A stretch of 64,000 bases of DNA from Fremontodendron californicum (Eukaryota > Streptophyta > Magnoliopsida > Malvales > Malvaceae): NCBI GenBank assembly GCA_030761205.1, contig JAULJL010000003.1, positions 34,072,301-34,136,300 of the forward strand, in the 5' to 3' direction. Under the pieces are notes generated by a model. The model was not told the origin of the DNA. It was given only the letters and a program-made list of their open reading frames with translations, and searched no databases. This document shows positions 36,641 through 49,262 of the stretch, one piece after another. The first letter of the stretch is position 1. Each line of letters opens with the position of its first letter. The translations under genes were made by a program, and so were the position numbers.

Positions 36641-36889
36641 GATGTATCAATACCGGATTCGCATCTCAGCAATCAAAACTGAAACGAAGATCTCCGGATT
36701 TGCTTGACAGAATGCATGAACAGATCATGTTAGAATCTAACTTGCAATGATCTTGTGAAATCCTTCCCGATGTGCAAGTATGAGGCCCTTCATATTTTCT
36801 AATCTACCATGCCTGTTTATTTTTCATAAATGTTGCCCTTATTCTCTAATTGCACCGTTTCCCATACATTAAACATTTGGCATAATATT

Positions 36890-37065
36890 TGGTCCGTTGA
36901 AATCCTAACTCTAAATCTGGTCAATAGTCTCATCCATTGCAGAAGGAATCCAATTCCAATATTTTCTGCAGGATTTGATTCACTAAAAAATAGCTGAAAC
37001 CCTAACCCTAAATCATTAGTCCCATCCATTGTAGAAGAAATCCAATTCCAATATTTTATGCAGCA
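36890..37065. repeat. Tandem duplication, about 97 bp, inside the MULE
   Basis: The block ending CCAATTCCAATATTTT (to about 36967) recurs to about 37060. It includes a two-unit AACCCT run, which is too short to be telomeric. Confidence 0.6.
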
Positions 37066-37069
37066 TAAA

Positions 37070-37720
37070 ATTAAAATAAGAAATAATTTTTAATTTTATA
37101 TAAAATTCAAATAAGGAATTAATTTTTAATTTATATAAAATTAAAATAAGAAATCAAATTTTAATTTATATAAAATTTAAATAAGAAATCAAATTTTAAT
37201 TTGTATAAAATTTAAATAAGAAATAAAATTTTATTTTATATACAATTTAAATAAGAAATACATTTTTGTAAATAAAATTTTAACAAGAAATAAAATTTTA
37301 TTTTATATAAAATTTAAATAAGAAATAAATTTTTTTATATAAAATTTTAATAAGAAATAATTTTTTTATAATTTTAATTTAGAAATAAAATTTTATTTTT
37401 TATAAAATTAAAATAATAAATTTATTTTATTGTTTATAAAATTTCAATAAAAATTAAATTAAATTTTTTATAAAATTAAAATAAATTATAAAATTTTAGT
37501 ATATATATTAAAAAAAATAAAAACAAACCAATGTAAATTTTTTTTATACCAGTTTGTTACAGATCTCACGTATAAAATTTAAATAAGAAATCAAATTTTT
37601 ATTTATATAAAATTTAAATAAGAAATAAAATTTTATTTTATTTCTAATCTAATTAAGAAATAATTTTTTTATTAAATTGAAAAAAGAAATAATTTTTTTA
37701 TATAAAATTTTAATAAGAAA
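37070..37720. repeat. AT-rich minisatellite inside the MULE (unit about 35 bp)
   Basis: Degenerate tandem units of AAATAAGAAATCAAATTTTAAT type at 37070-37350 and again at 37565-37720, separated by related AT-rich sequence. Confidence 0.75.
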
Positions 37721-38214
37721 TATAATTTTATTTTTTTAATTTTAATAAGAAATAAAATTTTATTTTTTATAAAATTAAAATAATAAATTAAATTTTATTT
37801 TTTATGAAATTAAAAAAATTATAAAATTTTAGTATATATATTTTAAAAAATAAAAACAAACCAAGGTAATTTTTTTGTATTTAATTTTTTTTATACTCGT
37901 TTGTAATTTTTAAAAATAAAATACAAAATTTCAAAAAAAAATTATATATTTTTTTTCTAATCTTTAAAGTTTAAAATTTTAGTAAAAAAATTAAAAAATC
38001 AATTTACACCAAGGGAAATCGCCATGGGAGTGGCGATTTTCCTTGGTTTTTTTGATTTTTTTAAAAAAATTCACACTGAAAAATCGCCATGGGGGTGATG
38101 ATTTTCCAACTAATTTTAAAACGAGCGAATTTTGGGAATTAATCTCAAAACAACGGCATTTCGATAAATAAATTTTTTTTAGCTGTATTGTGATAAGAAA
38201 AACCTATATATATA

Positions 38215-38704
38215 AACCTTTTTATTAAATTCTCATTTTCATCCACAATCTTAAAAACTTATGTTTAATGTCCACAATTTTTTAAAAGATTTCACCATTC
38301 ATCTTTTTGTTAGTCAAAGGTCAAAAACTTAACAGCAATGTCCACGTAAGCGTCCCTTGTCAATCCACATGACTTAATTTACACGAGACATGATCCAACA
38401 AAATGTGGATAAGAGTGAGAAAGAAAAATTTCACCCAAAAAATCAATCAACCTCGCATGGGTAAGTTAAATTATTATTTTTAATTTATTTTTTTATTTAA
38501 TATATACTCCATACATAAAGAATGATGTTATTAATTTTAATCGTTGCTTATAATTAAAATTTATTATATAATTAATTTTAATCGTTGCTCAACTCTCCTC
38601 ACTTTCCTAAATGTTTTTTTATCGAAACAATGTAAAACAAGGAAAATGTTTCTCATTTTTCGTTGCTTTACTTTTCTTTCCCTCCCTCTAATCCAATCCA
38701 AACA
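38215..38704. other. Spacer between the MULE and copy B, no gene seen
   Basis: Noncoding. The stretch just before 38710 (CTAATCCAATCCAAACATAGG) resembles the inverted ends of the element at 57046-58985, so a related MITE end may lie here. Confidence 0.5.
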
Positions 38705-39729
38705 TAGGCTTAGAGGTTGCGGGTTTGAGAGGGCTTAGGCCCATAATGTCCTCTTCGTGTAAATTAATTAGATAGGAGTTGGGGGTTATGGGTAGATTAG
38801 AAATTTTAAAAAAAAAAACATGTTAGGTATAGGAAAGGAAAGTTAGTTTTCATATTTGGTTAAAGGGTAAAAAGTAAAGGAAAATATGTATTACATTATA
38901 TATTTTTAATTATGACTTTAAAAAAATAATAATAATAACAATATAAATATTACATATCAAATTAAAAAAAAAAAGAAAACAAACATTATATTAAAAAAAT
39001 ATGACTATAATATAAAAAAGAACAAAAATAAAAATATATATAAGAATAAGAATAAGAAAATTTTGCTACAATTTTCAATGTCAATTACATGAAGTATATA
39101 AGTCTACAAATGAAATAATTATTCTTTGTAATATTACTTGTAATTTGATAAATATAAAATGAGTAATATAGACATTTCATATTTAAACTTTTTTTTATTT
39201 TCCTTTTTCTCATTTTCCACCGATTTGGATTTAAAAAAAAAAAAGCATTTTAAGAAAAAATGAGGGGTATTCAGTACCTCCCTTTCCTTTAATTTAATTA
39301 AAATGTTATCCAGATAAGGTTTTCTTACTTCCCCTCCTTTCCTTTCCTTTCTCTTCTCTCCCTTCAATCTAAACATAGTGTAAAAGATTTTTCTCCCTTA
39401 AAAGTTATAACTATTACTAATAAAAATTAGGAAATTATCTCATTTACCGTAGTAAAATTTTTAAACTTAAAACTAGCAAGATGACACATACTATTTAGAA
39501 TATATTAAAAAGAATTCGCTTGTTATACATAGTCAAAGAAATTTTTAAACTCCACAAATAATTAAAAACCTGATTAAATATTTTTGTTATATTATTTTTT
39601 TAATATTTTTTATTATACCCTATACGAACATGTATCACCATACTAAACTTAAAGAATTTAAACTTCATGACAATGTATCATATAATTTTTTTTAAAACAC
39701 ACTACAAACAAATTGCCATATAATGACGG

Positions 39730-40200
39730 TCAAAAGTCCTAAAACCCTATACCGACGATCAAAATGATTATTCTGACAAAAAATTAAGCGACGGTAAAAT
39801 CCTCTTCAGTATAGACCTAAACCGATGGAAAAAACGACTGTCGGAATAGGATGTATAACCTATACCGACGGTTTTAGGCGTCACTAATATTACTATAATC
39901 AGTATAGCTTATGTTGGGTTAGCCCCTTTTGCTTTTACCTATACCGACGGCTCTTTTGTCTGTTGGTATAGATATACCGACGGATTTTATATCCGTCGGT
40001 ATAGATATCGTAGATTTACATATACCGACGGTTTTTTTTTTTCTGCGTTCGTCGGTATAGATGAAAATGTAAAATATATAATTAATCTATAGCGACGGTT
40101 TGTCGTAAATTTACCGACGGTTTACTCCATCAGTATACTATACATTTTTTGTTGTTATATGAACTGTCAGTATAGAGGTCAAAGCGTCGGTAAAAATAAA
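39730..40200. repeat. CACTA left subterminal repeat array
   Basis: Many copies of an 11-bp ATACCGACGGT-type motif in direct and inverted orientation; counterpart at 47740-47970. Confidence 0.85.
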
Positions 40201-40579
40201 ATTTTATCATATTTTCAATTACTAATATTGATATATTTATAATTTAATCCAACATATTTCATATAAAAAAAAATCATCATAAGAAAGTACAAAATATTTC
40301 ATAATATTAAAAATAAAATTACAAATAAATTGTCTTAATTATATAACTTTTACAAGTTAAATAGAAGTCGCAAGCTAAAGTCATAATACAGTCTTAAAAT
40401 TAAAAATTAGCAATCCAAACACAAAGTAAATAAGCAATCCAAATAAATAAAGTGAAATAAGCAATCTAAATCTCAAGAATATTCCTATGGAGCAGTATCT
40501 GCATAAAATTGACAAATATTTATACAATTAAAAGCAATTAAGTAGTGAAGTCAATATAGAAGAATAAAATAATCAAGTT

Positions 40580-42800
40580 GTTTACCATCTTCATTTTCAT
40601 TAACTTGATTACTAGAAGTTGAAGACCTTATTATTGGTGACAAATTTGGAGCACTGCTAGCATCAGGTACCTAAAAAATATATGTTCTGTCAATATATAT
40701 TTATTGAATTAAGCTTATACACATTACATCTACTCAAAGGGTAAAAATATATATGCCATAAAGGCGCATGTTATTTAAACATAACACAATCAGATTAATG
40801 CCATGCATCATACATAGATTTGCTTAGACATTCCACTCTAGCTGCTTGCATAGTCAATATAGTTATGCATTTGATCATTACATGTGACCTAACAGGTGTG
40901 AGTATTACAAATAAACTATAGACATGTATGCAATAATAAACTATAGACATTCTAAACCCATCTCCATTTTGTTTTCAAACATGGATGTTTAGGGTGCTGA
41001 GGTCCTCCAATTATAGTCAACTCTTCTGTTTCATCTTGTTTAGGGTAATCTTGTTTCTATTTTATTTCACGTGACATATATTCATGCAAGTAATTCACAA
41101 AAGAAGAAAATTTTCAATAGCCTAATATGGCTTTTACTTGCGTCCGTCTGGTTCTATCTGTGTCAAATATTGTGACCAATGGAGTTGCTTGAGACCCGAA
41201 TATGAAGAGGAAGATCAAGTGCGGCTTTTTCTTTTCTTTTTAACCCATTTTTATGCTCTTTCTACATTCATGTCTTCTTTAAAACAGCCATTTCATTCAT
41301 TTGGGCAAATTTGCAAGCCCAATAACATTGTTAGAGCAGAGAATATCCAACAAACAATGTAGTCAATCCTATCAAAACAATGCCATTGTATGTAGTTTCT
41401 CTCAATAATGTACAAGAAAAAAAATTCTTCCAACTTTGACATGGAAAATTCTGTTCCTTATGCCTTTTGATCACTCATTTCTCTGAATGTATAAGCATAC
41501 TACCTCAAAACCTGGTTTTCTAAATTTCTATAATATTGTTGTAGGCTATTTATGCGATAATAATATTTATACTACCTCAAAACCTGATCGTCTACAGTGG
41601 AAGGATCTCTCAAGTACAAAAATTCCTACCACAATCAATCAATTCCTCGACATTTCAAGTTTCACAATCAAGCAACATGCCTAACCTAGATATTATATGA
41701 AAGATGATCTACATTTCAAGTTTCACAATCCTACCACAATCAAGCAATTCCTCGACTTTTCAAGTTCCACAATCCTACCACAATCAAGCAACATGCCTAA
41801 TCTAGATATTATGTGAAAGATGGTCTACATTTCAAGTTCCACAATTAAGCAATTCCTCGACATTTCAAGTTCCACATTCCTACCACAATCAAGCAACATG
41901 CCTAACCTAGATATTATGTGAAAGATGATCTACAGATCTCTCACTAGAAAGCAACATTTTTCAAGAATGTTTTTAAAAGATGAATTTATTCTACATTAAC
42001 GCTGCTACAGAAATATATTACCTTTCTATCGGCCACGCGAGTAGCAGAAGCCAAAATATCTACGTTCTCGTTAGGAAATTGTCTTTGAAACACTGATAAA
42101 ACATTACTCAAAGCTGCCTTCAATTCTTCAACCTTAGCCTCTAACCCTAGTACCTTTTCATCATGCAGCATTGTTTGAGAACATGAAGAAGCCGATTTAT
42201 GCGATGAAGTAGATGTTGTTCCCAAACAACGAACACATCCTTTTTTCTCTGGTCCTTTAACTTTTAAATACACATCATCTTTCCATGGGCATTATTAAGA
42301 GTTTTCAGATCCAATTTCATCCAAACCTTTTCTCATGAGTTGTTACAAGGAAAGTGTTATATGGAACAAAATCCTTGTTCAATTCAGTGCACATAGTTAA
42401 ACAAAAACAAAAACAGAACAAGAAAAAGAGACAATCTCGCTAGTTCAGGTCCCAACCATTCATTCATTCAAGTATCACTAGCTACATTACATAAGCAGAA
42501 TATGATCATATGATAACACCATGCTGCCATAAAGTATAAATAGCTTGACCTTAGTAGTAGTGATCAGTCAACAAATTGCACTGGTAAATCAAACCCAAGA
42601 AAACTACACAGGCTTCAATTTTTATGGCTAAGACAGAAATATCCAACAAAATCAACAAAATAAAGAAAACAATGATAGAATACCACAATTTCTACTGCCT
42701 TCTCATTCACAACACTTCCATCTTTACGTGTACGAGTATGAATATACACCTCAGCACGTGATGGTTGAACTTCATTAGCTTGTTCGGTCTACAAAAATCA
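40580..42800 (-). pseudogene. CACTA second gene (plant transposase Ptta/En/Spm, TNPA-like), fragmentary
   Basis: Exon-like pieces on the minus strand. About 42790-42685 encodes SRAEVYIHTRTRKDGSVVNE, the typical Ptta motif. About 42290-41986 gives a Ser-rich linker and coiled coil (KVEELKAALSNVLSVFQRQF). About 40672-40580 gives a Ser/Asn-rich tail. The upstream part of the family domain is not continuous, and the proposed exons are separated by tandem repeats. Order and strand fit a CACTA accessory gene downstream of TNP2. Confidence 0.6.
41630..41935. repeat. Tandem repeat (about 125-bp unit, 2-3 copies) inside the CACTA element
   Basis: Repeated words TCTACATTTCAAGTTCCACA, CTACCACAATCAAGCAA and CCTAACCTAGATATTATG in the same order, with small differences. 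Confidence 0.8.
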
Positions 42801-43409
42801 TCAATTAACTATCTAGATAACAAAACCACAAATACATAAAGTAAACTTCATATAAATTTAACTCAAAGGAAAAAATTGATATAAGTACCAAAGTTTGGAT
42901 GATCCTAGGGAATTATTTTGTTCCACTACAATGAGGCTCATCTAACTTTAAGCGATTTGTTTTGTTTAAATTACTTTGTTCCTATAAAAGCAAATTGAAA
43001 TAAAAGAAAAGGTTGTAGTTAACCAATGTGCAACAATTTCTACCTTCGATTTATAAAAGAAAATTAAAATATAGTTTATAAATATCTACCTCTGCTTTAC
43101 CAGTCAACCAATGTGCAGCAATTAAAATAAATTGCTCTTTGTCAACCAATAGTTTATAAAGGTCTTCCTATAGTAGAAAGAATAGATACTTCTTCATCAA
43201 AAGGATTCTTTTCTTCTTCATTTTGGATAGGTCGATTAAAACTAATCTCAATCCCCACAAAGTATCATGAACAAAAAGTTAAGCATTCATTTGCTAAGTA
43301 TCCTTTCGCAATTGAACCTTCCGGACAAGCTCTATTGCGCACAAAATTCTTAAGTGTAAGAAGAAACCTATTTAAAGAATAGAGATCATTAGCAAAATCA
43401 ATTTAAAAT

Positions 43410-45695
43410 TTAGGTGAAAACATTGGTCACTATACTATAAAACTTGACCATATACCTCTCAATGGGATACATCCACCGATATATGACTAGACCGGCAATT
43501 TTTGGTTCATTTGCCAAATGGATAAATAAATGCACCATCACTGTGAAAAAAGATGGAGGAAAAATCTTCTCCATTTCACATAGAATTAATGCAGCCCGAG
43601 ACTCAAGTAATTCAAGCTCACGTTCTTCAAGAACTTTAGAACAAAGGTCTTTAAACCAATTGCACAAGTCTATTAGAACCGAGCAGACCTTATCAGGTAA
43701 AGAACATCGTATTGATATAGGAATAAATTCTTGCATTAAGAGATGGCAATCATAACCTTTGAGACCTATAAGCCTCCGTTGTTTAAGTTGCACACAACGT
43801 GAGACATTGGAAGAGTATTCATCTGGAGTCCTTATTTCCTTGAGAATCTTCAAAAAGGCATTTTTTTCATTCAAGCTCATTTGATAAGAAGCTTGAGGCA
43901 AGTATTGGGTATTAGTCCCAGGACGAGTCTTTAGATGAAGAACACTCCTTAAACCCAGTACTACAAGGTCAAGTCGTGCTTTATAGTTATCCTTTGACTT
44001 CCCCTCTTGTCCAAGCAATGTGCCAAGAATGTTATGACAAATGTTCTTCTCTATATGCATCACATCGAGATTGTGACGCAATAAAAGATGTTCCGAGTAA
44101 GGTAATGTGAAGAAAATGCTATTTTTCTTCCAAGGTCCATTTTCATTACCATTCCAGTTCTCCAATTTTCTCAAGACAACACTACCAGAAGGTAGTGAAA
44201 GAGCACTTCTAAATTCTCGAGTCCCATCAAAAGACTGTTTATCATTCCGAAACTTATGATCAGCTTCTAACCACCTACGATGACACATGTAACAATACTT
44301 TCTACCATGCCGTAACCACTTGGATTCAGTATCGTATCCACAACAAGGACATACGTATTCCCCCCTTGTACTCCATCCAGACAAATTGGCATATGCAGGA
44401 AAGTCATTAATGGTCCAAAGTAATGTTGCACGTAGTCGGAAGTTTTCATTTTTGGAAGCATCAAAAGTGTCAACACTAATTTTCCAGAGTTCTTTCAATT
44501 CTTCTATCAAAGGCTGAAGGTATACATCTAGATTGTTTCCAGGACCTTTTGGACCAGGAATGAGTAGGGAAAGCATAAAGTTTGATTGCTTCATGCACAT
44601 CTATAAAGGAAAATTATAAGGTATCAAGATAACAGGCCAAGTGCTATGAATCACACTCAATGTTTTGAAAGGGTTAAAGCCATCAGAAGCTAATCCTAAG
44701 CGAACATTGCGAGGGTCAAACGAAAAACTAAGGATACCGAGAGTCTAATTCTTTCCAAGCAGGAGAATTTGCTGGATGTCTTAGACGTCCATCCTTAGTT
44801 CGCTCATGCTCATGCCAAGTCATTAAAGGAGTAGTTTTTGAAGACATGAATAACCTTTGTAGCTTGGAATTAGAGGAAACCAACGCAAAATCTTTGCAGC
44901 TTTCTTTTTTTTTTTACAAAAGTATCTTCAGTATCATTTTCTATATTATTCACGCTCTCTTTCCACCTAGAAGCACCACATTTACGGCAATTTTCTTCAT
45001 TTGCCTTATCCTTCCAAAACAACATGCAATCATCGGGACAAGCATGAATTTTTTCATATCCCAAACTTAAGGAAGAAATCGTCTTTTTCAATTCTTTATA
45101 AGACCCTGGCAATGTATTACGCTCTGGTAGAGCAAGTTTCAACAACTTCAATAATGTATTAAAAGATTTGTTAGACCATCCATTAAAAACTTAATGTGGA
45201 ACAAATAGACTACAAAAGACAACTTTGTGAAGTTTTTGCAATTTGGAAATAGTTTCTCCTCTGCATCTTTAAGTAAATCATAGAACTTGTCACTATTAAT
45301 TCTTCGACCATGATGTTGGTCTCCATAAGCATCTACCAATTCTATGCTACCCACATCAATATTCATGCCTCTTTCGGTCATAATATCATGCAATATTTCA
45401 TTCACATCATGACCTAACTCTCTATCTTCCTCATTAGTTCTAATAGTAGCAGAGCTGGCATCCAAGACCTCCCCATGAAAAATCCATCGAACATATCCTT
45501 TCAGAAAACCTTTAAATATAATATGATCAAATGCCTCTGCCCTAGATACTCTATATGTGTTGACAGATTTAACATAGAGACACCAAAATTTTCCATTTTC
45601 AGATGATTTGCCAAGGCAAATTCTAAGAAATTGATGATCCCATTAATGTATTCTTCACTTGCTCTGGACGTAAGATTTATCCACGTCTTATCCAT
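43410..45695 (-). pseudogene. CACTA TNP2-like transposase (Transposase_21 family), multiple stops
   Basis: The N-terminal transposase-associated domain starts MDKTWINL and EEYINGIINFL at 45695 and then shifts frame, resuming at about 45465-45148. A zinc-binding segment, PDDCMLFWKDKANEENCRKCG, follows near 45000. The long intact part (44600-43410, 396 codons) holds the TNP2 core: SLLIPGPKGPGNNLDVYLQPL, TINDFPAYANLSGWSTRG, CPCCG...CYMCHRR cysteines and HNLDVMHIEKNICHNILGTLLG. A C-terminal DUF4218-like region ends MYPIERYM. Stops and frame changes lie between 44600 and 44870, including one directly before MCMKQ where Trp is normal. Inactive remnant. Confidence 0.85.
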
Positions 45696-45719
45696 AGAAT
45701 GTGAAATGATTAAAACTGT

Positions 45720-47600
45720 AATATAAAGACATTTCGTTATCTCATATTCCAGCTAGATATATTACACAAACATGAAACCTATTGCTATGAATAAACCTAC
45801 ACAATCATATACTACATAATCATGAAAAGTTAATAAGAGACAAATATTTTCAATAAGGTTTAGGATACATCTCCTGCTATGTAATTATGTTTTCACTTAG
45901 TTAAATATTTCTACAATGAAACACTATTGAAAAAAATATACCTATCATCAAACTCTCATAGAGCCAAATAAAGAAAAAAATGTAAAATAATACAAATAAT
46001 CTTAAGTTTAGTGCCAAATATAAATTTTCAACTTTAAACAATTTTAACAAACGAGATAATAACTCTAAAAGTACCTTGTCTGCTTTTGCACTAAGAAATG
46101 AAGAATAGGACAGCTCAGAACCTCCAACTTACGGGAAAACTCAAAACCTTCAACCTGCAAGATACAAAATGAATACAACTAATATGTGTCCACATAAGCA
46201 AAATTTATGCTTTCCTCAATCAATAAGTTGGTAATCTACCTTGGTTGTCAATGTCATAGTCCCTAGATTCTTTTATACCCCAAACACTATCAATTTTTCG
46301 AGATGGTCCCCAATTTATAAATTTGATGGTTTGCATACAATGAATTGAAAACTATCTGTTCCGTTTTCAACCCACTGATTACATGAGCCATTCCTTCATT
46401 TATCAAACCCTTGCTTTACAATAAGTACTAAAGAAAATTGAACATGCCAAGGACATAGGAAAATCCCAACTTTCTTTTTCCCATTTCATTACTAAAAGTT
46501 AATAATGATAGATATAACTATTGTCTTGTTAATGCATGTTATATTATATATATATATATGATATATATGATGTTAAAATGACTATATTTTTTGAAACAAA
46601 GTCTAGAATTGTTGTTTCTTAGGTGCATGGAAGGGCAGGATAATTATCAACATTGGAAGACTGCTCCCATCTTATTATATAAGAATTTCATAAAATCTCA
46701 AGCAGAATTTTTAGGAAGTAAAGCTACTTCATATTATGCCTATGTCTAACAAGGCTGTAACTAAACCTATTCTTTAGGTATAACTAATATATTTTTTCTT
46801 GACAAAAATAAAATAAATAATCTCAACAAATCAAGCTCAAATATTCATAAAGTAAGTTTGATTAATTCATGAGTAGCTTGACTAGTTTAAACCTCTATTC
46901 GGATTGATTGAAATTTGAAGCACAAATTTTCAGTTTTCATTGTATAAATGCAGTCATGGAGTTAGAAACAATAGTATATACGGATATGAAATTAAACAAT
47001 AGGGGAGAGAAAGGAAGTTGCTATATCCTATATACTGGCCATTATTGGACATGGAAATTCCAAGGAATAGAAAAAGAGTTTTGTTACTTACTTGTTGAAA
47101 TGATTATATGACTTTCAACATCAGCGTGCAACATCAACGATTTTAACCTTGTGCTTCGAGTCTAAAAAGAAAGCCATGTTTCTTGTCAGCGTGCAACATC
47201 AATGTTATGAGAAAAATATAAATCTCGTAACAAATTACAAATTTTGAAGTTGCAATCAGCGATTTTAACCTTGGTAGAGACTATTAAAGATGGCTCTCTT
47301 GTCAGCTGTTGGAGCTTTGCTTTCTTTGTGCTAGACCTGATATGAGGAATGAAACGAAGCCCTGTTTTGCTCCCCCTTTTGAAAAAAAAAACCTATTTGA
47401 TTCCAGAGGAATGAAACGAAGCAAAAGGAGTGAAACAATTTAATCTAAAACAATTTAAGCAAAAAAAATAAAAATGCTTTGATTTACCTTTTCAAATCCA
47501 TATGAGGAATAAAATGAAAGGAGAAAAGGGAGAATGAAAGAAAGGTGGACAGAAAGGAAAGGCGAAGGAGAAAACCGAGGGGGCTGAAATAAACCCTAAA
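45720..47600. other. CACTA internal noncoding/intron-like sequence
   Basis: No recognisable domains. It includes a (TA)n tract near 46540-46570. This probably corresponds to the 5' leader side of the transposase gene. Confidence 0.45.
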
Positions 47601-47739
47601 TATAAATTATACCTATACCTACGGTCATAAATAAATGATTCGTTGGTATAGGCTTAATTAATAAAAAAAAATAAAAAAGTAAAAAATAAATTTCCCCGCC
47701 ATTTAAAAAAAAGTGGATTTTTTTTCAAATATACTAACG

Positions 47740-47970
47740 GAAGAAGAGAAGCCGTCAGTAAAAAGCATAGTTATACCGACGGCCACTGAAAAACCATCAG
47801 TATACATGGTATCTATACCGACGGTCAATGAACAACCGTCAGTGTACGGGGTATCTATAGCGACGGATAACAAAGTGTCTGTATATGTTAAACATATACT
47901 GACGGTTACAAAAATTCGTCGCAATAGATCCTTTATACCGACAGATTTCTACCGTCAGTATAGGTAAGCG
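47740..47970. repeat. CACTA right subterminal repeat array
   Basis: Motifs of ATACCGACGGT/CCGTCAGTATA type recur about every 20-40 bp in alternating orientations. The short open frames here are products of the repeat. Confidence 0.85.
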
Positions 47971-48373
47971 TCAGTAATGGGTGGACAGGTGGACAATGGA
48001 AAGGAGAGTAAAGTAACAAGTTTATATATTAATTAGTAGTAGTATTACTATTGTGCTTCAATTTAAAATCGTTTTAGAAATAAATTTTGGATTAAAAGAG
48101 AATAATTACAAGTTGATCAAATAATTTAAAATTGGATATTCTACTTCTAATTTCATTCCTAATATAATTTTATGAAAATAGAGAAATAGCAATTTTATTA
48201 CTATACTTAGGCTTATACTTAGGTAGGCTTAAGTTCATTTTTATCAACTATAACTATATCTTTCAATTGATCCAATTTTATAATTATTCTATTTAGAATG
48301 TCAAAAACTAAAGGCAAGAATGAAAGAGTTGAAATAAGTGATAATGTTCAAATTATCATTTCAGTTAAGATGA

Positions 48374-48662
48374 CTAGAATTTGCACACCCATGTGGTGGG
48401 GAGTTTTTTTTTTTTTTTTAATAAAGTAGTTATTTTTGTTAAGAGAAAGTAGTTTTTAGGTAAATTTTTTAAATATAAAATAGCTAATTTTTGTAATTTT
48501 TTAAATAAAAAAATGTGTTTTAAAAAAATATTAAAAAGATATGAACATCCCTTATACTATAATCATTATATTTTCTAAAAAAAATTTGGTAATTTCCTCA
48601 ATCAACTGAGTTGGTGTCACTTGACTCGTGACACCAACTCAGTCACTCATTTTATAACTATA
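48374..48662 (-). mobile_element. Helitron-like remnant, outermost of a stack
   Basis: Read on the minus strand, the 3' end is a small hairpin (CACCACATGGGTG) followed by CTAG at 48374-48377. The other end reads TATAGTTATAAAATGAGTGAC, like the 5' ends of its neighbours. Most of the body is shared with copy A, so the insertion predates that duplication. Confidence 0.45.
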
Positions 48663-48944
48663 CTAGATTATAGCACACCCACTATGTGGGTGAATGAAAA
48701 AAAAAATTTGAGTAAAAAATTATGTTTAAAATTTTTTATTAGTGGGTAGTTTGTAACTTGTAATTTTGGATAATTTTTTTTTAAAAAAATTGGTAGTTTT
48801 AGAAAAAAAGATTGATAACTTTTTTTAAAATAAAAATCATATAAAAATTGAAAAGTCATCAATAACCTTGGTATTTTTTTTATATAATAAATTTTTTGAT
48901 TTTTTTGTCTTTTCACCAACTGAGCCATTCACTTTATAATAGTA
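48663..48944 (-). mobile_element. Non-autonomous Helitron-like element 1
   Basis: Minus-strand 3' end: hairpin CACCCACATAGTGGGTG, then TGCTATAAT and terminal CTAG (48663-48666), followed by T. This is the hairpin-plus-CTRR end of Helitrons. The 5' side reads TACTATTATAAAGTGAATGG. About 282 bp, no ORF. Confidence 0.6.
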
Positions 48945-49262
48945 TTAGATTATGGCACACCCATTATGTGGGTGAATAAAAAAAAAGTGAGTCAAAAATT
49001 ATGTTTAAAAACTTTTATTAGTGGGTAGTTTGTAACTTGTAAGTATGGATAGTTTTTTTAAAAGAAGTGGGTAATTTAGAAAAAAAGTCGATAATTTTAA
49101 AAAAAAATAAAAATCATATAAAATTTGAAAAGTCATCAATAACTTTGGTATGTTTTTTAGATATAATAAATTTTTTGGTTTTTTTTTATCTTTTCACCAA
49201 CTGAGTTGGTGTCACTTAACTCAGTGACACCAAATCAGTCATTCACTTTATAATAGTATAGA
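48945..49262 (-). mobile_element. Non-autonomous Helitron-like element 2, abutting element 1
   Basis: Same layout: hairpin near CACCCACATAATGGGTG and terminal CTAA (48945-48948) at the 3' end, with a canonical-looking 5' end TCTATACTATTATAAAG ending at 49262. It is collinear with element 1 throughout. A further 5' end of the same type lies at 49263-49327. Confidence 0.6.

Larger units (their letters stand above)
31649..38204. mobile_element. Mutator-like element (MULE), 6.56 kb, carrying transposase and plant-mobile-domain genes
   Basis: The left end begins GGTTTTTCATAAGAATATAG; the right end, read inverted, begins GGTTTTTCTTATCACAATAC. The two arms stay similar over about 90 bp (inverted match around ATTAATCTCAAAA and GCGAATTTT) and then through hairpin-forming AATCGCCATG/CATGGCGATT blocks. 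The flanks carry TATATATATA on both sides (31639-31648, 38205-38214), fitting the 9-11 bp duplications of Mutator, although the site is itself a TA repeat. Inside are a divergently oriented transposase (-) and a plant-mobile-domain gene (+). Both are broken by stops, so the copy is probably no longer autonomous. Confidence 0.88.
39700..47976 (-). mobile_element. CACTA (En/Spm) DNA transposon, decayed, right end missing
   Basis: The left terminus is CACTACAAACAAATTGCC at 39700. Subterminal repeats of TATACCGACGG/CCGTCGGTATA type crowd 39730-40200 and 47740-47970 in both orientations, as expected of transposase-binding arrays. Inside, on the minus strand, are TNP2-type transposase and Ptta/TNPA-type coding remnants. 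No CACTA terminus exists on the right. Comparison with copy A shows that about 35 bp of flanking sequence is also missing there, so a deletion removed the right end and the element cannot be mobilised as a unit. Confidence 0.9.
38705..48660. repeat. Duplicated intergenic block, copy B (with CACTA insertion)
   Basis: Homologous to copy A at 28405-31470. The match runs to about 39697, is broken by the CACTA element and resumes near 47976. Copy B lacks the hAT element present in copy A, so each copy is the empty site for the other's insertion. An extra 70 bp near 48355-48425 in copy B includes a Helitron-like 3' end. Confidence 0.85.

Noticed and set aside
36990..37015. AACCCTAACCCTAAA as an interstitial telomere
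   Set aside because: Only two units within a 97-bp tandem duplication; far too short.
31740..38110. Regularly spaced palindromes considered as a CRISPR-like array
   Set aside because: Spacers are low-complexity T/A runs, the repeats are imperfect hairpins inside transposon ends, and the genome is eukaryotic.
47713..47967. Complementary frames with repeated SVYMVSIPT-type and YTDGFSVAVGI-type text
   Set aside because: Translations of the CACTA subterminal repeats on both strands.
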